Source of the DNA: Hymenoscyphus infarciens
Taxonomy: Eukaryota > Ascomycota > Leotiomycetes > Helotiales > Helotiaceae
DNA length: 20,167 nucleotides
NCBI GenBank assembly: GCA_001414345.1
Contig: LLCB01000581.1
Location: 1 to 20,167, forward strand
Direction of reading: 5' to 3'
Shown piece by piece: positions 10,011-19,328 of the stretch (its first letter is position 1; every line of letters begins with the position of its first letter). The position numbers and the translations under genes were made by a program. Under the pieces are notes generated by a model, which ran no database searches, was not told the origin of the DNA, and was given only the letters and a program-made list of their open reading frames with translations.

Positions 10011-10977
10011 CTACGCTAATACTCTATACGCGATTACGCTTCTTATTACTACCGTGTATATCTATCTTATATAATAGTAGTCTATGCTCTATATCTTTCT
10101 TACTAGTCTTATAAGTGTAAAAGTCTATGTTATTAGCTTCTTCTATACCTTTTTCTATTATACTTTCTAGTTTAGCTTTCTATTAAGCTCTACTTTTAGG
10201 AACCTTATATATTCTACTAGTATAAGCTATATCTCCTTAAACTGAACTATCTCTCTCTATAAGACACGTATTCTTATAAAGTATATAAGCACCGTCTTCT
10301 CTAGGCTAAAGGCTATCTCTTACTTATTTACTTATTTATTATAAACTCTCTAAGCTAACTCGAGTATCTTATAGTTTACAACTATACTCTTTAATATCGT
10401 AAGTAGGTTTATATCGTCTATAAAGTCTACTATAATAAGCCTATTAATTCTTACTAGGTTATTATATAGCGTTGAAGTAAAGAGGATAAAGAGTATTAGA
10501 GACAGCACCGATTCTTATAGTACTTCTTAACCTAGGTCTCTTTCGTCTACGAACCGTCTATTAAAGAATAATATAGCTTTCTATCTAAAAAGAAAGCTTC
10601 TTATCTAGGTTACTACTTACCTACTATAGTACTCCCTTCTCTCTTAGAGTATAGAGTAGCTATATATAGTCTATCTAGTTAAACGCCTCTATTATGTCTA
10701 GCTAAGCTAGAGACGTATAGCTCTTATTTTATTATATAGTATATACGCTCTTTATTACTATTCTAATTACTAGCTCTATATTCTAGTACTTCTAGTTATC
10801 TATCTATAATCTAGAGAGTATTACTACGTCCTTCGCGAGTTATATAAGTCTTTATACTATTACCTTCTTAAGAATCTTATCTATTATAGAGAGTAGCGCT
10901 ATTAGCTAGTAAGCCTCTGCTTTGCCTTATTCCGCTGTTGTTTTACCTGATTTTCTAAGTATAATCACTTTTACGTA
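10011..10977 (-). pseudogene. LINE (non-LTR) reverse transcriptase fragment
   Basis: Read on the minus strand from 10974. The N-terminal RT motif VIILRKSGK is followed by AYxLIALLSIIDKILKKVI (stop codons inside), then LDIIEAFN-stop-ID (about 10660-10700; family LDIxGAFDxV). A frameshift lies near 10612-10625. The other frame reads SFLFR-stop-KAILFFNRRFVDERDLG, a degraded GVPQGS (10494-10511), SVLSLILFIL, the catalytic box FIDD (10413-10424), then EKTVLIYF and RKLN. Near 10030 it reads IYTVVIRSVIAY, typical of the region after LINE RT. Endonuclease, ORF1 and both ends are absent. It resembles Tad-like LINEs common in fungi, but the clade is inference. Base composition is somewhat less AT-extreme than the neighbouring elements. 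Confidence 0.85.
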
Positions 10978-11148
10978 GTATATAAGAGATATTATAATAA
11001 AAGAAGACCTTATATATAAAGACGAATTTATTATAGAAGAAAACTGCTCTATACTAGTACTCTTAAAAGAAGAGTCTATAGATTAAGATTATCTATAAAA
11101 AATAACTACTTAGTAGTTATATAAATATACGCCTAGAAAGTAATAGTC
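10978..11148 (+). pseudogene. Copia C4, integrase-RT linker, first segment
   Basis: Matches C2 from about 7405 to 7555 (GATATTATAATAAAAGAAG onward), the segment after integrase that codes an acidic linker. It starts abruptly next to the LINE fragment, so its 5' part is lost. It ends at the 8-bp target TAATAGTC (11141-11148) where MITE D is inserted. Stops TAA/TAG are at the same family positions as in C2, with additional ones. Confidence 0.85.
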
Positions 11149-11453
11149 GGCTTTAGCTAAATCCTCTAACCCTTTTAACAAAAGCGCCTAACTCTAACCC
11201 GATTAGGTGCTCTTATTAGGCTTATATAATACTAATTCTCTATTCTAAGAGATAGTGACCTAGTTTTCGAGGTTAGAGTTAATAGCTAGAGGTTAGAGTT
11301 AGTTAGAGTTAGAGATCGAGTATAGATTAGAGCTAGGGATTAGAGTTAGTAATAAATGATTCTATACTTTAGTAGTGTTCGAGACTAGAGAACGTTCTAA
11401 TTTAGTTAGATTAGACGATTTAGTCAAAAGAGTTAAAGGATTTAGTAAAACTC
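11149..11453. mobile_element. hAT-like MITE 'D' (305 bp) inserted in copia C4
   Basis: Bounded by the direct repeat TAATAGTC at 11141-11148 and 11454-11461. C2 has a single copy of this site (about 7556-7563, CGATAGTT). The ends are inverted repeats of about 35 bp: GGCTTTAGCTAAATCCTCT at the left, and GAGTTTTACTAAATCCTTT when the right end (to 11453) is reverse complemented. They share CTAAATCC, TAAC and CTTTT blocks. The interior has repeats of GAGGTTAGAGTTA and no coding frame. An 8-bp duplication with short inverted ends points to the hAT superfamily. The terminal bases do not closely match the usual CAGGG-type end, so superfamily is inference. Confidence 0.82.
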
Positions 11454-11461
11454 TAATAGTC

Positions 11462-11834
11462 TTACTCTTATAGAATTAGAGAAGTTAGATACTAATAACA
11501 ACGATTTAAATAATAATATATATATAAATAACGTTAATAAAGTAAGATAAGATAAATTATAATAAGATAATATTATAAGGTTAAGCTCTAATATAAACCT
11601 TAGACTAAGAGATAGACGTATAGATTTTATAAAAAGAGATATAGACGTATTAGAAATTATTAAGCTTTAAGCGCTAATAGCTATATACTACTATGTATTA
11701 CTAGATTATTTAAGCTCTAAAATTAAAAGTAATAATAGTAAAAAAGTTATTATTAATAAAATATCTAATACTACTATTCTAGAGTCTAAAAGCTATAAAG
11801 AAGCTATAAGTGATATTAATTCTTTTAAAGACTA
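11462..11834 (+). pseudogene. Copia C4, linker to RT start, second segment
   Basis: Resumes C2-like sequence after MITE D (TTACTCTTATAGAA, equivalent to about 7565) and runs to ACTA at 11831-11834, equivalent to about 7937 in C2. It codes the Asn/Asp-rich linker and the conserved ATTATTAATAAAATA stretch before RT. In-frame TAA/TAG occur as in the other copies. It is cut at a TA by inverted element B3. Confidence 0.87.
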
Positions 11835-13505
11835 CTTTACTACTAACCTGCGAGGGTTTTAAGTTAGAGTTAAATCAGGTTTAGAGGTGATTTAAACCGA
11901 TTCTAGAAGCGTATTTAAGCTAGTTTATAAAATAGATTAAAGTAGTTTAAAATAATTTAAAAACTAGGTTTAATATACTTTAAAACCAACTTAAGATGAT
12001 TTATAGTAGTAAAACCTGACTTGTTTTAGTAAGTTAAACTTATTTTAGCGAGTTAAACTAGGTTATAAACTAGGTTAGGTAAGTTAAGTTAGTATTAGAT
12101 ACTAGTTTAACTTAATTCTAGACCTGTCTTAATAACTTAGTATTAGAGTAGCCTTAAATTAGTACTAAAAACTATTTATTACTAGTAAATATATATTAAA
12201 AAAGACTAAAATTACGTAATTAGGCGTATATTATATAGCTATACTACTCTTACTCTTATATAATATACCCTAGTTCGTTAAATACCCGAGTTCTACTTCT
12301 ACTAATTCTACTAATTCTACTAATTCCACTAATTCTACTAATTATTCTACTAAATATTCTACTAACTTAAATAATATTATTCTTATATATATACCTTAAT
12401 TTAATTAGTTAGAATTAGTTAGTTAGTTAGTTAGTTAGAAACTATAAAGTATATATATTAGTTTAGAAAGTAAGAGTAGAAATAATATATACTATAAAAG
12501 TAATAGTAATAGCGATAGTAATAATAATAACATAGATAATAAATCTAATACTTCTAATTTATTAAATAACTAATTTAAAGCTTCTTATTTACTATTAAAA
12601 GTCTAACTATAAAATATACCTTAATAATATAGAATTAACTAAAGTAGTAAATATAATAAAAATAACCTAGATTATAATACTAATAAGTAGCTTAATTCTA
12701 ATACTAAGTAAGGAAAGCGATATAATAATAATAGATAGTTATTATTATTATTGTCGTTGTCGAAGTAAAGTATTAAAGTCAAAGATATTAAAGTTAAAGA
12801 AGTTAAAGTTAAAGTTAAAGTTAAAGTTAAAGTCGAAGGTAGGGGTAGCCTATACGCCTATAGGTCTTAGCAGTTATATAGCTAGTTATACGTAGCGTAC
12901 TATATTTAGTAAGAGCAACCCTAGTATAAAAGCTATACTCTACTATATAACCTACTTTAGTTATATAACTTCTATCTTTTATAGGCTAGTAGCCCTATTT
13001 ATAAGGATTATTAATATATAATTACTAATTAAAGTTTATATATAAAAAGTCTCTTAAATCGCTTTTAAAAAAAAAAACACTCTCTCTAGACTTTTTATTT
13101 TTTCTTTTAAGTACTTTATTTTAGATATATTTTTTAAACTAAGTTAAGAGCTAGATTATAAATTAGTTTATAATTTTAAATCGTTTTATAAATTAGCTTA
13201 AATTACCTTAAATCATTTTATAAATCGGTTTCTTACTTTAAATTATTTTATAAATTACTTTAAATCGTTTTATAAATCCCTTAAATCGTTTTATAAATTA
13301 GTTTCTTACTTTAAATCGTTTTATAAATTAGCTTAAATTACCTTAAATCGTTTTATAAATCGGTTTCTTACTTTAAATCGTTTTATAAATCAGCTTAAAT
13401 TACTTTAAATCGTTTTATAAAACGTATTAATATCTTAAACCAGTATTAAACCAGTATTAAGTCTAAGTTAATACTAGCTTAAAACTCTAGTAGAGGGCAT
13501 GTAAG
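11835..13505 (-). mobile_element. Non-coding TA-flanked element family B, copy B3 (complete, 1671 bp, inverted)
   Basis: A full-length B copy in reverse orientation. The plus strand begins CTTTACTACTAACC and ends GAGGGCATGTAAG. TA is duplicated at 11833-11834 and 13506-13507. Removing B3 and one TA gives gactactagatt, matching uninterrupted C2 at about 7934-7945. In element orientation it has the same order as B2: 5' tandem arm (about 13165-13435), core (12206-13116) and 3' arm (11835-12205). The 5' end, CTTACATGCCC, keeps a CA where B1 and B2 have TA, so it is less mutated there. No coding frame. The two TA junctions in C1 and C4 plus the nested one in B1 make the target choice consistent. 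Confidence 0.9.
13165..13435. repeat. ~61-bp subterminal tandem array, 5' arm of B3 (reverse strand)
   Basis: Reverse complement of the B1/B2 arrays: AAATCGTTTTATAAA separated by TTAGCTTAAATTACC and CGGTTTCTTAC spacers, about four units. More units retain CG here than in B1 or B2, which again suggests fewer RIP changes in this copy. Confidence 0.8.
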
Positions 13506-13507
13506 TA

Positions 13508-13895
13508 CTAGATTAGAGCTATATAAAAGGAATTAAATACTCTTATAAGTAATAAAACTTAGAATATTATTACTAGTAATAATACTAGTAAGGACGCTAA
13601 GCTTATTAAGATAAGATAGGTTTATAAACTAAAAGAATCTAATAATATAATATAATTTAAATTATGATTTATAACTAAAGGTTTTAAAGAGTTCTATAGA
13701 AGAGACTATATAGACTTTTTTATAAAGGTTATTAAGTAAATAAGCTAGAAAGTCTTATTTACTCTAGTACTATTATATAACTTTATAATATAGAAAATCG
13801 ATATAGTTTTAGCTTTTATATAAAGAGATATAGATATAGAAAGACTAAATATTACTTCTTTAAAACTTAGAAGAGATAAATAATTATCTATATAC
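13508..13895 (+). pseudogene. Copia C4, RT N-terminal part, third segment
   Basis: Continues C4 after B3 (CTAGATTAGAGCT, then TAAAAGGAATTAAATAC as at about 7960 in C2). It codes the RT start: VYKLKESNN-type, then TKGFK, RRDYIDFF and KIDIVLAFI, with stops at the usual Gln/Trp positions. A short insertion near 13860 disturbs the alignment, and similarity fades at about 13895-13930. The remaining RT, RNase H and LTR are missing. Confidence 0.85.
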
Positions 13896-13936
13896 TATTA
13901 TAAGAAGAGTTACGTAATAAAGTAGTTAGGAAGTGA

Positions 13937-13996
13937 ATATATATGAATTATATATATATATATATATAAATGTATAGGTATATATATATATATACT
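13937..13996. repeat. TA microsatellite runs
   Basis: Two TATATATA blocks are separated by AAATGTATAGGT. They lie just past the point where C4 homology ends, so they may mark a deletion or repair scar. Confidence 0.8.
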
Positions 13997-14577
13997 AAGT
14001 TTTTTGTCTTTTTAGTATCTCTAAAGCTCTCTTATATAGACTAAAGGCTTAGTAGTCTTAGTATATAGAACTATAGAATTAGGTCTATAGCACGTAATAT
14101 CTACTAAGGTACTATAGTAGACTTATACTAATCTAGCGATTTCTTTATACTTTTAAAACAAAGAGCTAAAATAAAGAATTCTTTATTTTAAGACTAGATA
14201 TCGACACGTTACTCTAGAGCGCCTCTAATACGCTATAGTCGCGTAGGTATATAATATATTATTAGGCTTAGTAAATAGGCCTATATAAAATTCAGCACGT
14301 GATCCTAAGTAGCCTATAGCCTAAGTTATAAATTATTTATAATAACTTTATTATCTTAGTCTTAAATTTTTTAAATCCTTAACTTACTAATCTTATATTA
14401 TTATATATATTATAGAATATAATAAAAACTAGTAAAAGATTCGTCTTAACTATCGGAAATTAGTTTATAATATACTACTTTTCTCTTTCTAGCTACTTCT
14501 ATTCTATATTTCTTACTCTTCTCTCTTATTCTTATTCTTTCTTTTATTCTAGCTATTTAAAGATATTATTATAATAG

Positions 14578-14840
14578 TTTAAATCTAGGCTAAATCGAAT
14601 TTAAAATAAAAAGCGATAATAAGCTTAAAGAAGATATTATTAAGACTATTAGTTTTTCCTTTTTATATAATAATATAAAATATATACTACTACTAAAGAG
14701 GTATATAAGAGTATATTTAAAAGAGAATAATATTTATAAATACTAGGCTCTAATATAGAAGAAAAGGAAAAACTATCTCACTTTTATACTAAATATAAGT
14801 ATCTATATATAAGAGGTTAGAAACTACTAAGTTCTAATAA
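14578..14840 (+). pseudogene. Possible degraded protein-coding start, unassigned
   Basis: Read from 14578 (AATAGTTTAAAT), this frame has only about four stops in 85 codons, all TAA/TAG, a density like that of the copia genes and lower than in non-coding parts here. It follows a pyrimidine-rich tract of about 90 bases. The deduced residues are basic (for example KSDNKLKED, then LLKRYIRVYLKENN, then KKRKNYLT). The length and basic character would fit the N-terminus of a DNA transposase, but no diagnostic motif is present. It is cut by A2 at 14852. Confidence 0.3.
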
Positions 14841-14910
14841 TAATAATAACTACGTATATACCTACTCGCTTTTACTTAAACCTAGTTTAAATCGGTATTA
14901 AATCGATTTT

Positions 14911-14987
14911 AATAGGTTTGGAATAGGTTTTGAATAGGTTTGGAATAGGTTCTAGATAGATTCTGAATAGGTTCTAAATAGGTTCTA
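14911..14987. repeat. 11-bp tandem array in A2 (about 7 units)
   Basis: Seven consecutive 11-bp units of the form AATAGGTTTGG or AATAGGTTCTA. Several keep G where A3 has A, so this copy looks less mutated. Confidence 0.85.
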
Positions 14988-15180
14988 AACCTCTCTAAAT
15001 CGTTGAAACGTTTAGAGCTATAGCTAGACTATAGTTTAGAAAGGTTCTAAACCTATTTAAAGCTTATTTAGAGAGGTTCTAAACCTATTCTAAATCGTTG
15101 AAACGTTTAGAGCTATAGCTGGACTATAGTTTAGAAAGGTTCTAAACCTATTTAGAACTTATTTAAAGAGGTTCTAAACC
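14981..15180. repeat. ~94-bp direct repeats in the A2 5' arm
   Basis: GGTTCTAAACC starts at 14981, 15075 and 15170. Each of the two full periods contains AAACGTTTAGAGC, then AGCTATAGCT, then ACTATAGTTTAGAAAGG. The internal blocks are partly palindromic. The equivalent in A3 is about 19329-19570, and in A1 about 355-625 reversed. Confidence 0.8.
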
Positions 15181-16237
15181 TATTCTAAGTAGTTCTAAGT
15201 AGCTTAAGTTCTTCTATTATAACTAATACTAGCTTTAGTATATACTAGTTATATCTTAATAGTATATTAATACCTAAAAAGTACTTATAAGAAAAAATAA
15301 AAAGTTTAGAGAGAGTATTTTTTTTTTTAAAAGCGATTTAAGTAGCTTTTTATATATAAATCTTATATAATTTTTATATTCTAGTAGTCTTTAAATTTAA
15401 GGCTACTAGTATATAAATTTAGTAAGTTACGTAACTAAAGTAGGTTATATAGTAGAGCGTAGCTTTTGTACTAGGGTTGCTTATAGTATACTATATATAA
15501 CTAGCAACGTAACCGCTAAGACCTAGTATATAGGCTACCTCTACCTTTAACCTTGACTTTAACTTCGACTTTAATACTTAGATATTAATACTTTGATATT
15601 AACAACGATAATAACTATCTCTTACTATTATATTATATTTATTACTTACTATTATATTATATTTATTACTTACTATTATATTATATTTATTATATAATAT
15701 TAGGCTACTTATTAGTATTATAATCTACGTCGTCTTTGTTATATTTACTACCCCGGTTAATTCTATGTTATTAAATAATAATAATATACCTCTTATATTT
15801 TAACGATTTAGGCCTATTTTACAGTTAGACTTTTAATAGAGCGAATTAGAGCCCTTGAATTAGTTACTTAGTAAATTAGAAGTATTAGATTAGTCATTTA
15901 TATTATTACTATTACTATTAGTATATACTGTTTCTACTCTTACTTTCTAAACTAACGTACGTGCCTTATAGTTTCTAACCGACTAACCAACCGACTAACT
16001 AATCTAACTAATTATAGTATAGTATATATATATTAATAATGTTATTTAGGTCGGTAGAATATTCAGTAGAATAATTAGTAGAATTAGTAGAATTAGTAGA
16101 AGCAGGACTCGGGTATTCGAAGGGTATATTACATAAGAGTAGTATAGCTACGTAATATATACCTTTTCACGTGATTTTAAATTTAAGTCCTTTTTTAAGC
16201 TCTTTTTCTAGCTCTTTTATTCTTAAGTCTTTTTTAA

Positions 16238-16506
16238 TACTAGCTTAAAACTAGCTTAAAACTAGTTCTAAGCTAGTTCTACTAGCTCCGAACTAGTTCT
16301 AAACTAGTTCTAAATTAGTTTGAAACTAAAGTCGACTCTAAATTAGATATGTTTAAGGTGTTATAGATAAAGAAAGTAATTTAGCTCTAGTTCTAAACTA
16401 ATTAAACTAGTTCTAAACTAGTTCTAAACTGATTCTAAACTAGTTCTAAACTAGCTCTAAACTGGCTTTGAACTAGTTCTAAACTAGTTCTAAACTAGTT
16501 CTAAGC
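16238..16506. repeat. 12-bp tandem array (ACTAGTTCTAAA)n in the A2 3' arm
   Basis: Two blocks (about 16238-16324 and 16386-16506) of the unit ACTAGTTCTAAA with C/T and G/A variants, separated by about 60 bases of unrelated sequence. Each unit holds the palindrome ACTAGT. Family B does not have this array. Confidence 0.85.
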
Positions 16507-16545
16507 TGCTTAGAATATAATCTAATCCTAGGTTAACCTTGATTT

Positions 16546-17000
16546 TGTTAGTATATAATAAGTACTTGTGCTTATAATTAATTATAATTAATTATACTAG
16601 TATAGTATAATATCTCTAGATCGACGATTTCTAGCCTAGACAAACGGTATCTAATATAGAGTACTAGTATCTAATAGACTAAATAATATCTAATATAGAT
16701 CGCTAGTATCTAACGGACTAATTAATATCTAATATAGATCGATACTATCTGATAGACTAAATACTATCTAAGTATATAGATCGACACTATCTAACAAATT
16801 AGTTATATCCGTAGTTTTAAACTTAGAGCGTAGTTTTAGACTCGAGGCTATACTAGTATTAGACTAGAAGGCTGGATATAGCCTATATGTATATATAGAG
16901 TAGATAGCTTCTTAGTTTTTATTTAAGTTAATTAATTCTTTTTTATCTTTTACTTCTTATATAATCTATTATTACTTTATAAATTATAACCTTACTAAGA
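16546..17000 (+). repeat. Copia 5' LTR of C3
   Basis: Starts with TGTTAGTATATAATAAG and retains the canonical TG. It is near-identical in layout to 9575-10010, with internal repeats on ATCTAATATAGATCG and an extra piece of about 19 bp near 16756. It ends around CTAAGA (16995-17000), close to an inverted copy of the TGTTAG start. It keeps more CG (GATCGACG, CTCGAGG) than the C2 LTR. Downstream lies the C3 leader and gag in the same orientation, so this is a 5' LTR that should hold the promoter. The 3' partner is outside the window. Confidence 0.85.
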
Positions 17001-17012
17001 GGTTATAGGCTA
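17001..17012 (+). promoter_or_regulatory. Possible primer-binding site of C3
   Basis: GGTTATAGGCTA follows the LTR end directly, where a tRNA-complementary site is expected. C-to-T and G-to-A changes prevent a confident match to any tRNA 3' end, so this is positional inference. Confidence 0.3.
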
Positions 17013-18017
17013 GGTATAGTTTATTTCTATATAACTTTGTTTTACGTAACCTAGTATTACTTTCGTATTAGATACTCTCTTATATAATATGTTAATTACT
17101 TCTAATTCTATATTATTAAGAGTTTTTTATTTTTTAAGGTTTTCTTTTAAAGATATTACTAGTCTACTTACCTCTTATACTACGCCCTAGTAGATTACTA
17201 AGCGCCTATCTTAGTCTAGTATATTATAAGCGAAGAGTACGCCTTATAGGATTACTAGTTTCTTATCTTCTTACTTCTTATAGTTAGATAACTAAGAGTT
17301 AAGGTTAGTACCTTCTTATATTATACTATGTAATATTACGTTATTTTAACCTTTATTCTATTAAATAGATGATTTAATTAAGAACTAAGGCTATTCTTAT
17401 AATAAGATAATAAGACTTCGAAATAATTATTAGTATATATCTTAGACTCCGAGCTTTACTTAACAGATACTACGTTATTAAAATATCTTAGAACTAAGGT
17501 AACCTTAAAGATTAGCCTATTATATCTATCCCTTAGCTTAGTATTACTCTAGTTAACTTATATAGTAACTTTTTATCCTAAAACCTTATTACTAAACGTT
17601 ATCTTAGCAGTATAGTCAGTACTGATATTAGGTATACTAGCTTACTAGAAAGCCTTATACTAAGTACTACTAAAATAGACCGTCTTACTAGTATATTTAA
17701 ACGCCTAGAAACAAAAGCTATTTTTCGTAAAGACTAGTTTAAAGACGTTATATACTCTATCTAGCTAGCGATATTTAATAAAGTATATAATAAGCTTCCT
17801 CTTAAGCCTAAAACTAGATAAATTCTTAATTTATAAATCTTTTTATACTTATATTACTCTAAGAGTATATAAGCCTTTTACTATATCACTATTTTAGTCT
17901 AGTAGGTTCTAGAATAATAAAAATTCTAGTTTTCTAACTACTTTTTAATATTACGTAACTATATATCTTTTTTATATTAGTCCTTCTCTTAACTAAAACA
18001 CGCTCTTTTATTAAACT
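17001..18017 (+). other. C3 leader between LTR and gag, unassigned
   Basis: About 1 kb without a recognisable domain. A reading with moderate stop density (about 7 TAA/TAG in 130 codons) spans roughly 17499-17890 and is in the same frame as gag downstream, but more stops follow before gag begins. It could be a long untranslated leader, an N-terminal extension, or an inserted fragment of something else. The copy number of this segment within the window is one, so no comparison is possible. Confidence 0.5.
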
Positions 18018-19060
18018 ATAATATCTTTTAGTTCTTTTAAGAGTAGTAAATTAGTTAGAAAAACCAACTATATAGAATAGTATAGAGAGACTAAACTCTT
18101 TCTAGAAATTAATAGATTTATATTATATATAGACTTATCTATTACTAAACCTAATAAAGATCTATACTATATAAATAGAGAACCTAGATTAATAGAACTT
18201 AGTATTAAATATAAGAAACGTAACTCTAACTATACTAGAAATAGCTAAAAAGCCTTAAAGGCTATTAAGTCTATTATATCTATTAATAATATAGACCGAT
18301 TTAAAGATAAAACTAGCCCTAATACTATATAGGTATATATAATAGCTATATATAGAGAATCTAGTTTTAATCTAATTAGTTAATACCTAGATATAATTAT
18401 TAAATCTAGCTAAAGCTCTTATAAGAACGTTGACGAATATACTAGTGCTATATAAAGTATAGCTTTATATCTTAAAGACTTAAGATATCTAATATCTAAA
18501 AGCTATATAGCTTAGATTATATTTAAAGGGCTTAATAGTAGCTTTAAAGGTTTTATATTAAGAAAATATAAAGAACTAGGAAAAGATTTATCTAAAATTA
18601 ATATAGATATTCTTATATCTAAACTTATATTAGAAGAAGCTAGAATAGAGTTTAGTAATAACCTAGAAGCTAATAAAGCTAAAAAGGCTAATAAAGCTAT
18701 AAATAAAGGAAATAAAATTCCTATTTATACTTATTATAATAAGAGAGGATATATAATTTCTAAATACTTTATATTATATCTAGAGCTAAAATTAAATAAG
18801 AAATCTAATAATACTAGTAATAATACTAGTAATAATACTAGTACTAATACTAGTAGTAGTACTAATATAAAAAACAACGATAATAGTACTTTAAAAGTAT
18901 TATATATAGCTATACTAAATACTTCTTATAAAGTATCTAAAGAATCTAAAGTTATACTAGACTCTAGTACTACTAAACATTATATACCTAATAAAGATTA
19001 GATTCTAAACTTTAAACCTATAAAAGGACTAACTATTAGTATAGTAGATAGTACTAAGCT
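18018..19060 (+). pseudogene. Ty1/copia gag and protease start, copy C3 (RIP-mutated)
   Basis: One frame runs through the whole segment, with about eight stops (TAA/TAG). The likely start is ATAATA at 18018-18023, a presumed mutated ATG. The N-terminal part fits the copia-type gag (UBN2-like) fold: KTNYIE-stop-Y, LYID, ALKAIKSIIS, YIAIYRESS-like, and YIA-stop-IIFKGL. A zinc knuckle lies at 18726-18767, where all four CX2CX4HX4C ligands are Tyr codons. A linker coding Asn-Thr-Ser from 9-bp AATACTAGT repeats (about 18800-18860) leads to the protease start LDSSTT (about 18957-18974) and KHYIPNKD-stop. It is cut by A3 at 19060; C1 shows the uninterrupted site (about 2843-2860). It would be the Gag-Pol N-terminus of the same family as C1 and C2. 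Confidence 0.9.
18800..18860. repeat. 9-bp coding repeat (AATACTAGT)n in C3 gag
   Basis: Repeats of AATACTAGTAAT code an Asn-Thr-Ser linker between the zinc knuckle and protease. C1 has the equivalent stretch at about 3055-3095 (minus), with a different unit number and order. Confidence 0.75.
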
Positions 19061-19119
19061 ACGTATATGCTTACTCGCTTTTACTTAAACCTAGTTTAAA
19101 TTAGTATTAAATCAATTTT

Positions 19120-19328
19120 AATAGGTTTAGAATAGGTTCTAAATAGGTTTAGAATAGGTTCTAAATAGGTTTTGATTAAGTTTAGAATAGGTTTTAAATA
19201 GGTTTTAAATAGGTTTAGAATAGGTTTTAAATAGGTTTAGAATAGGTTTTGAATAGGTTTAGGATAGGTTTAGAATAGGTTTTAAATAAGTTTAGAATAG
19301 GTTTAGAATAGGTTTTAAATAGGTTTTA
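19120..19328. repeat. 11-bp tandem array in A3 (19 units)
   Basis: Nineteen consecutive 11-bp units (AATAGGTTTAG, AATAGGTTTTA, AATAGGTTCTA variants) without a length change from 19120 to 19328. A2 has about 7 and A1 about 9. Variation among units is almost all A/G or C/T. Confidence 0.92.

Larger units (their letters stand above)
13896..14851. other. Unassigned AT-rich stretch between C4 and A2
   Basis: No match to A, B, C or D was seen. It contains TA microsatellite runs (13937-13996), a GC-richer patch (about 14200-14260, CTCTAGAGCGCC), a CACGTG palindrome (14296-14301), and a pyrimidine-rich tract (about 14470-14565) of the kind found before fungal start codons. After that comes a frame with few stops, described separately. 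It may be the 5' end of another transposon that A2 interrupted, but nothing here identifies the family. Confidence 0.5.
14852..16545 (+). mobile_element. Non-coding repeat family A, copy A2
   Basis: Begins ACGTATATACCTACTCGC, matching the A3 and A1 starts. The 5' arm (14852-15278) has the 11-bp array (14911-14987), then ~94-bp repeats (14981-15180) carrying AAACGTTTAGAGCTATAGCT. The core (15279-16178) is shared with family B, including ACTTTA repeats, CTAA repeats and GAATTAGTA repeats. It passes a CACGTGA (about 16169) into a 3' arm built on a 12-bp ACTAGTTCTAAA unit, unlike the B 3' arm. It stops where the copia LTR begins at 16546, so the true 3' end is probably beyond C3. No coding frame. 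The duplication length for family A cannot be read here. Confidence 0.8.

Noticed and set aside
12600..13080. tRNA or rRNA genes within the core repeats
   Set aside because: Short palindromes such as AGTTATATAACT exist, but no cloverleaf, A/B box pair or rRNA-like conserved segment was recognised.
14020..14262. Minus-strand reading across 14020-14262 as a coding remnant
   Set aside because: Its stop density is roughly one in nine codons, like chance in this composition, and no motif is visible.
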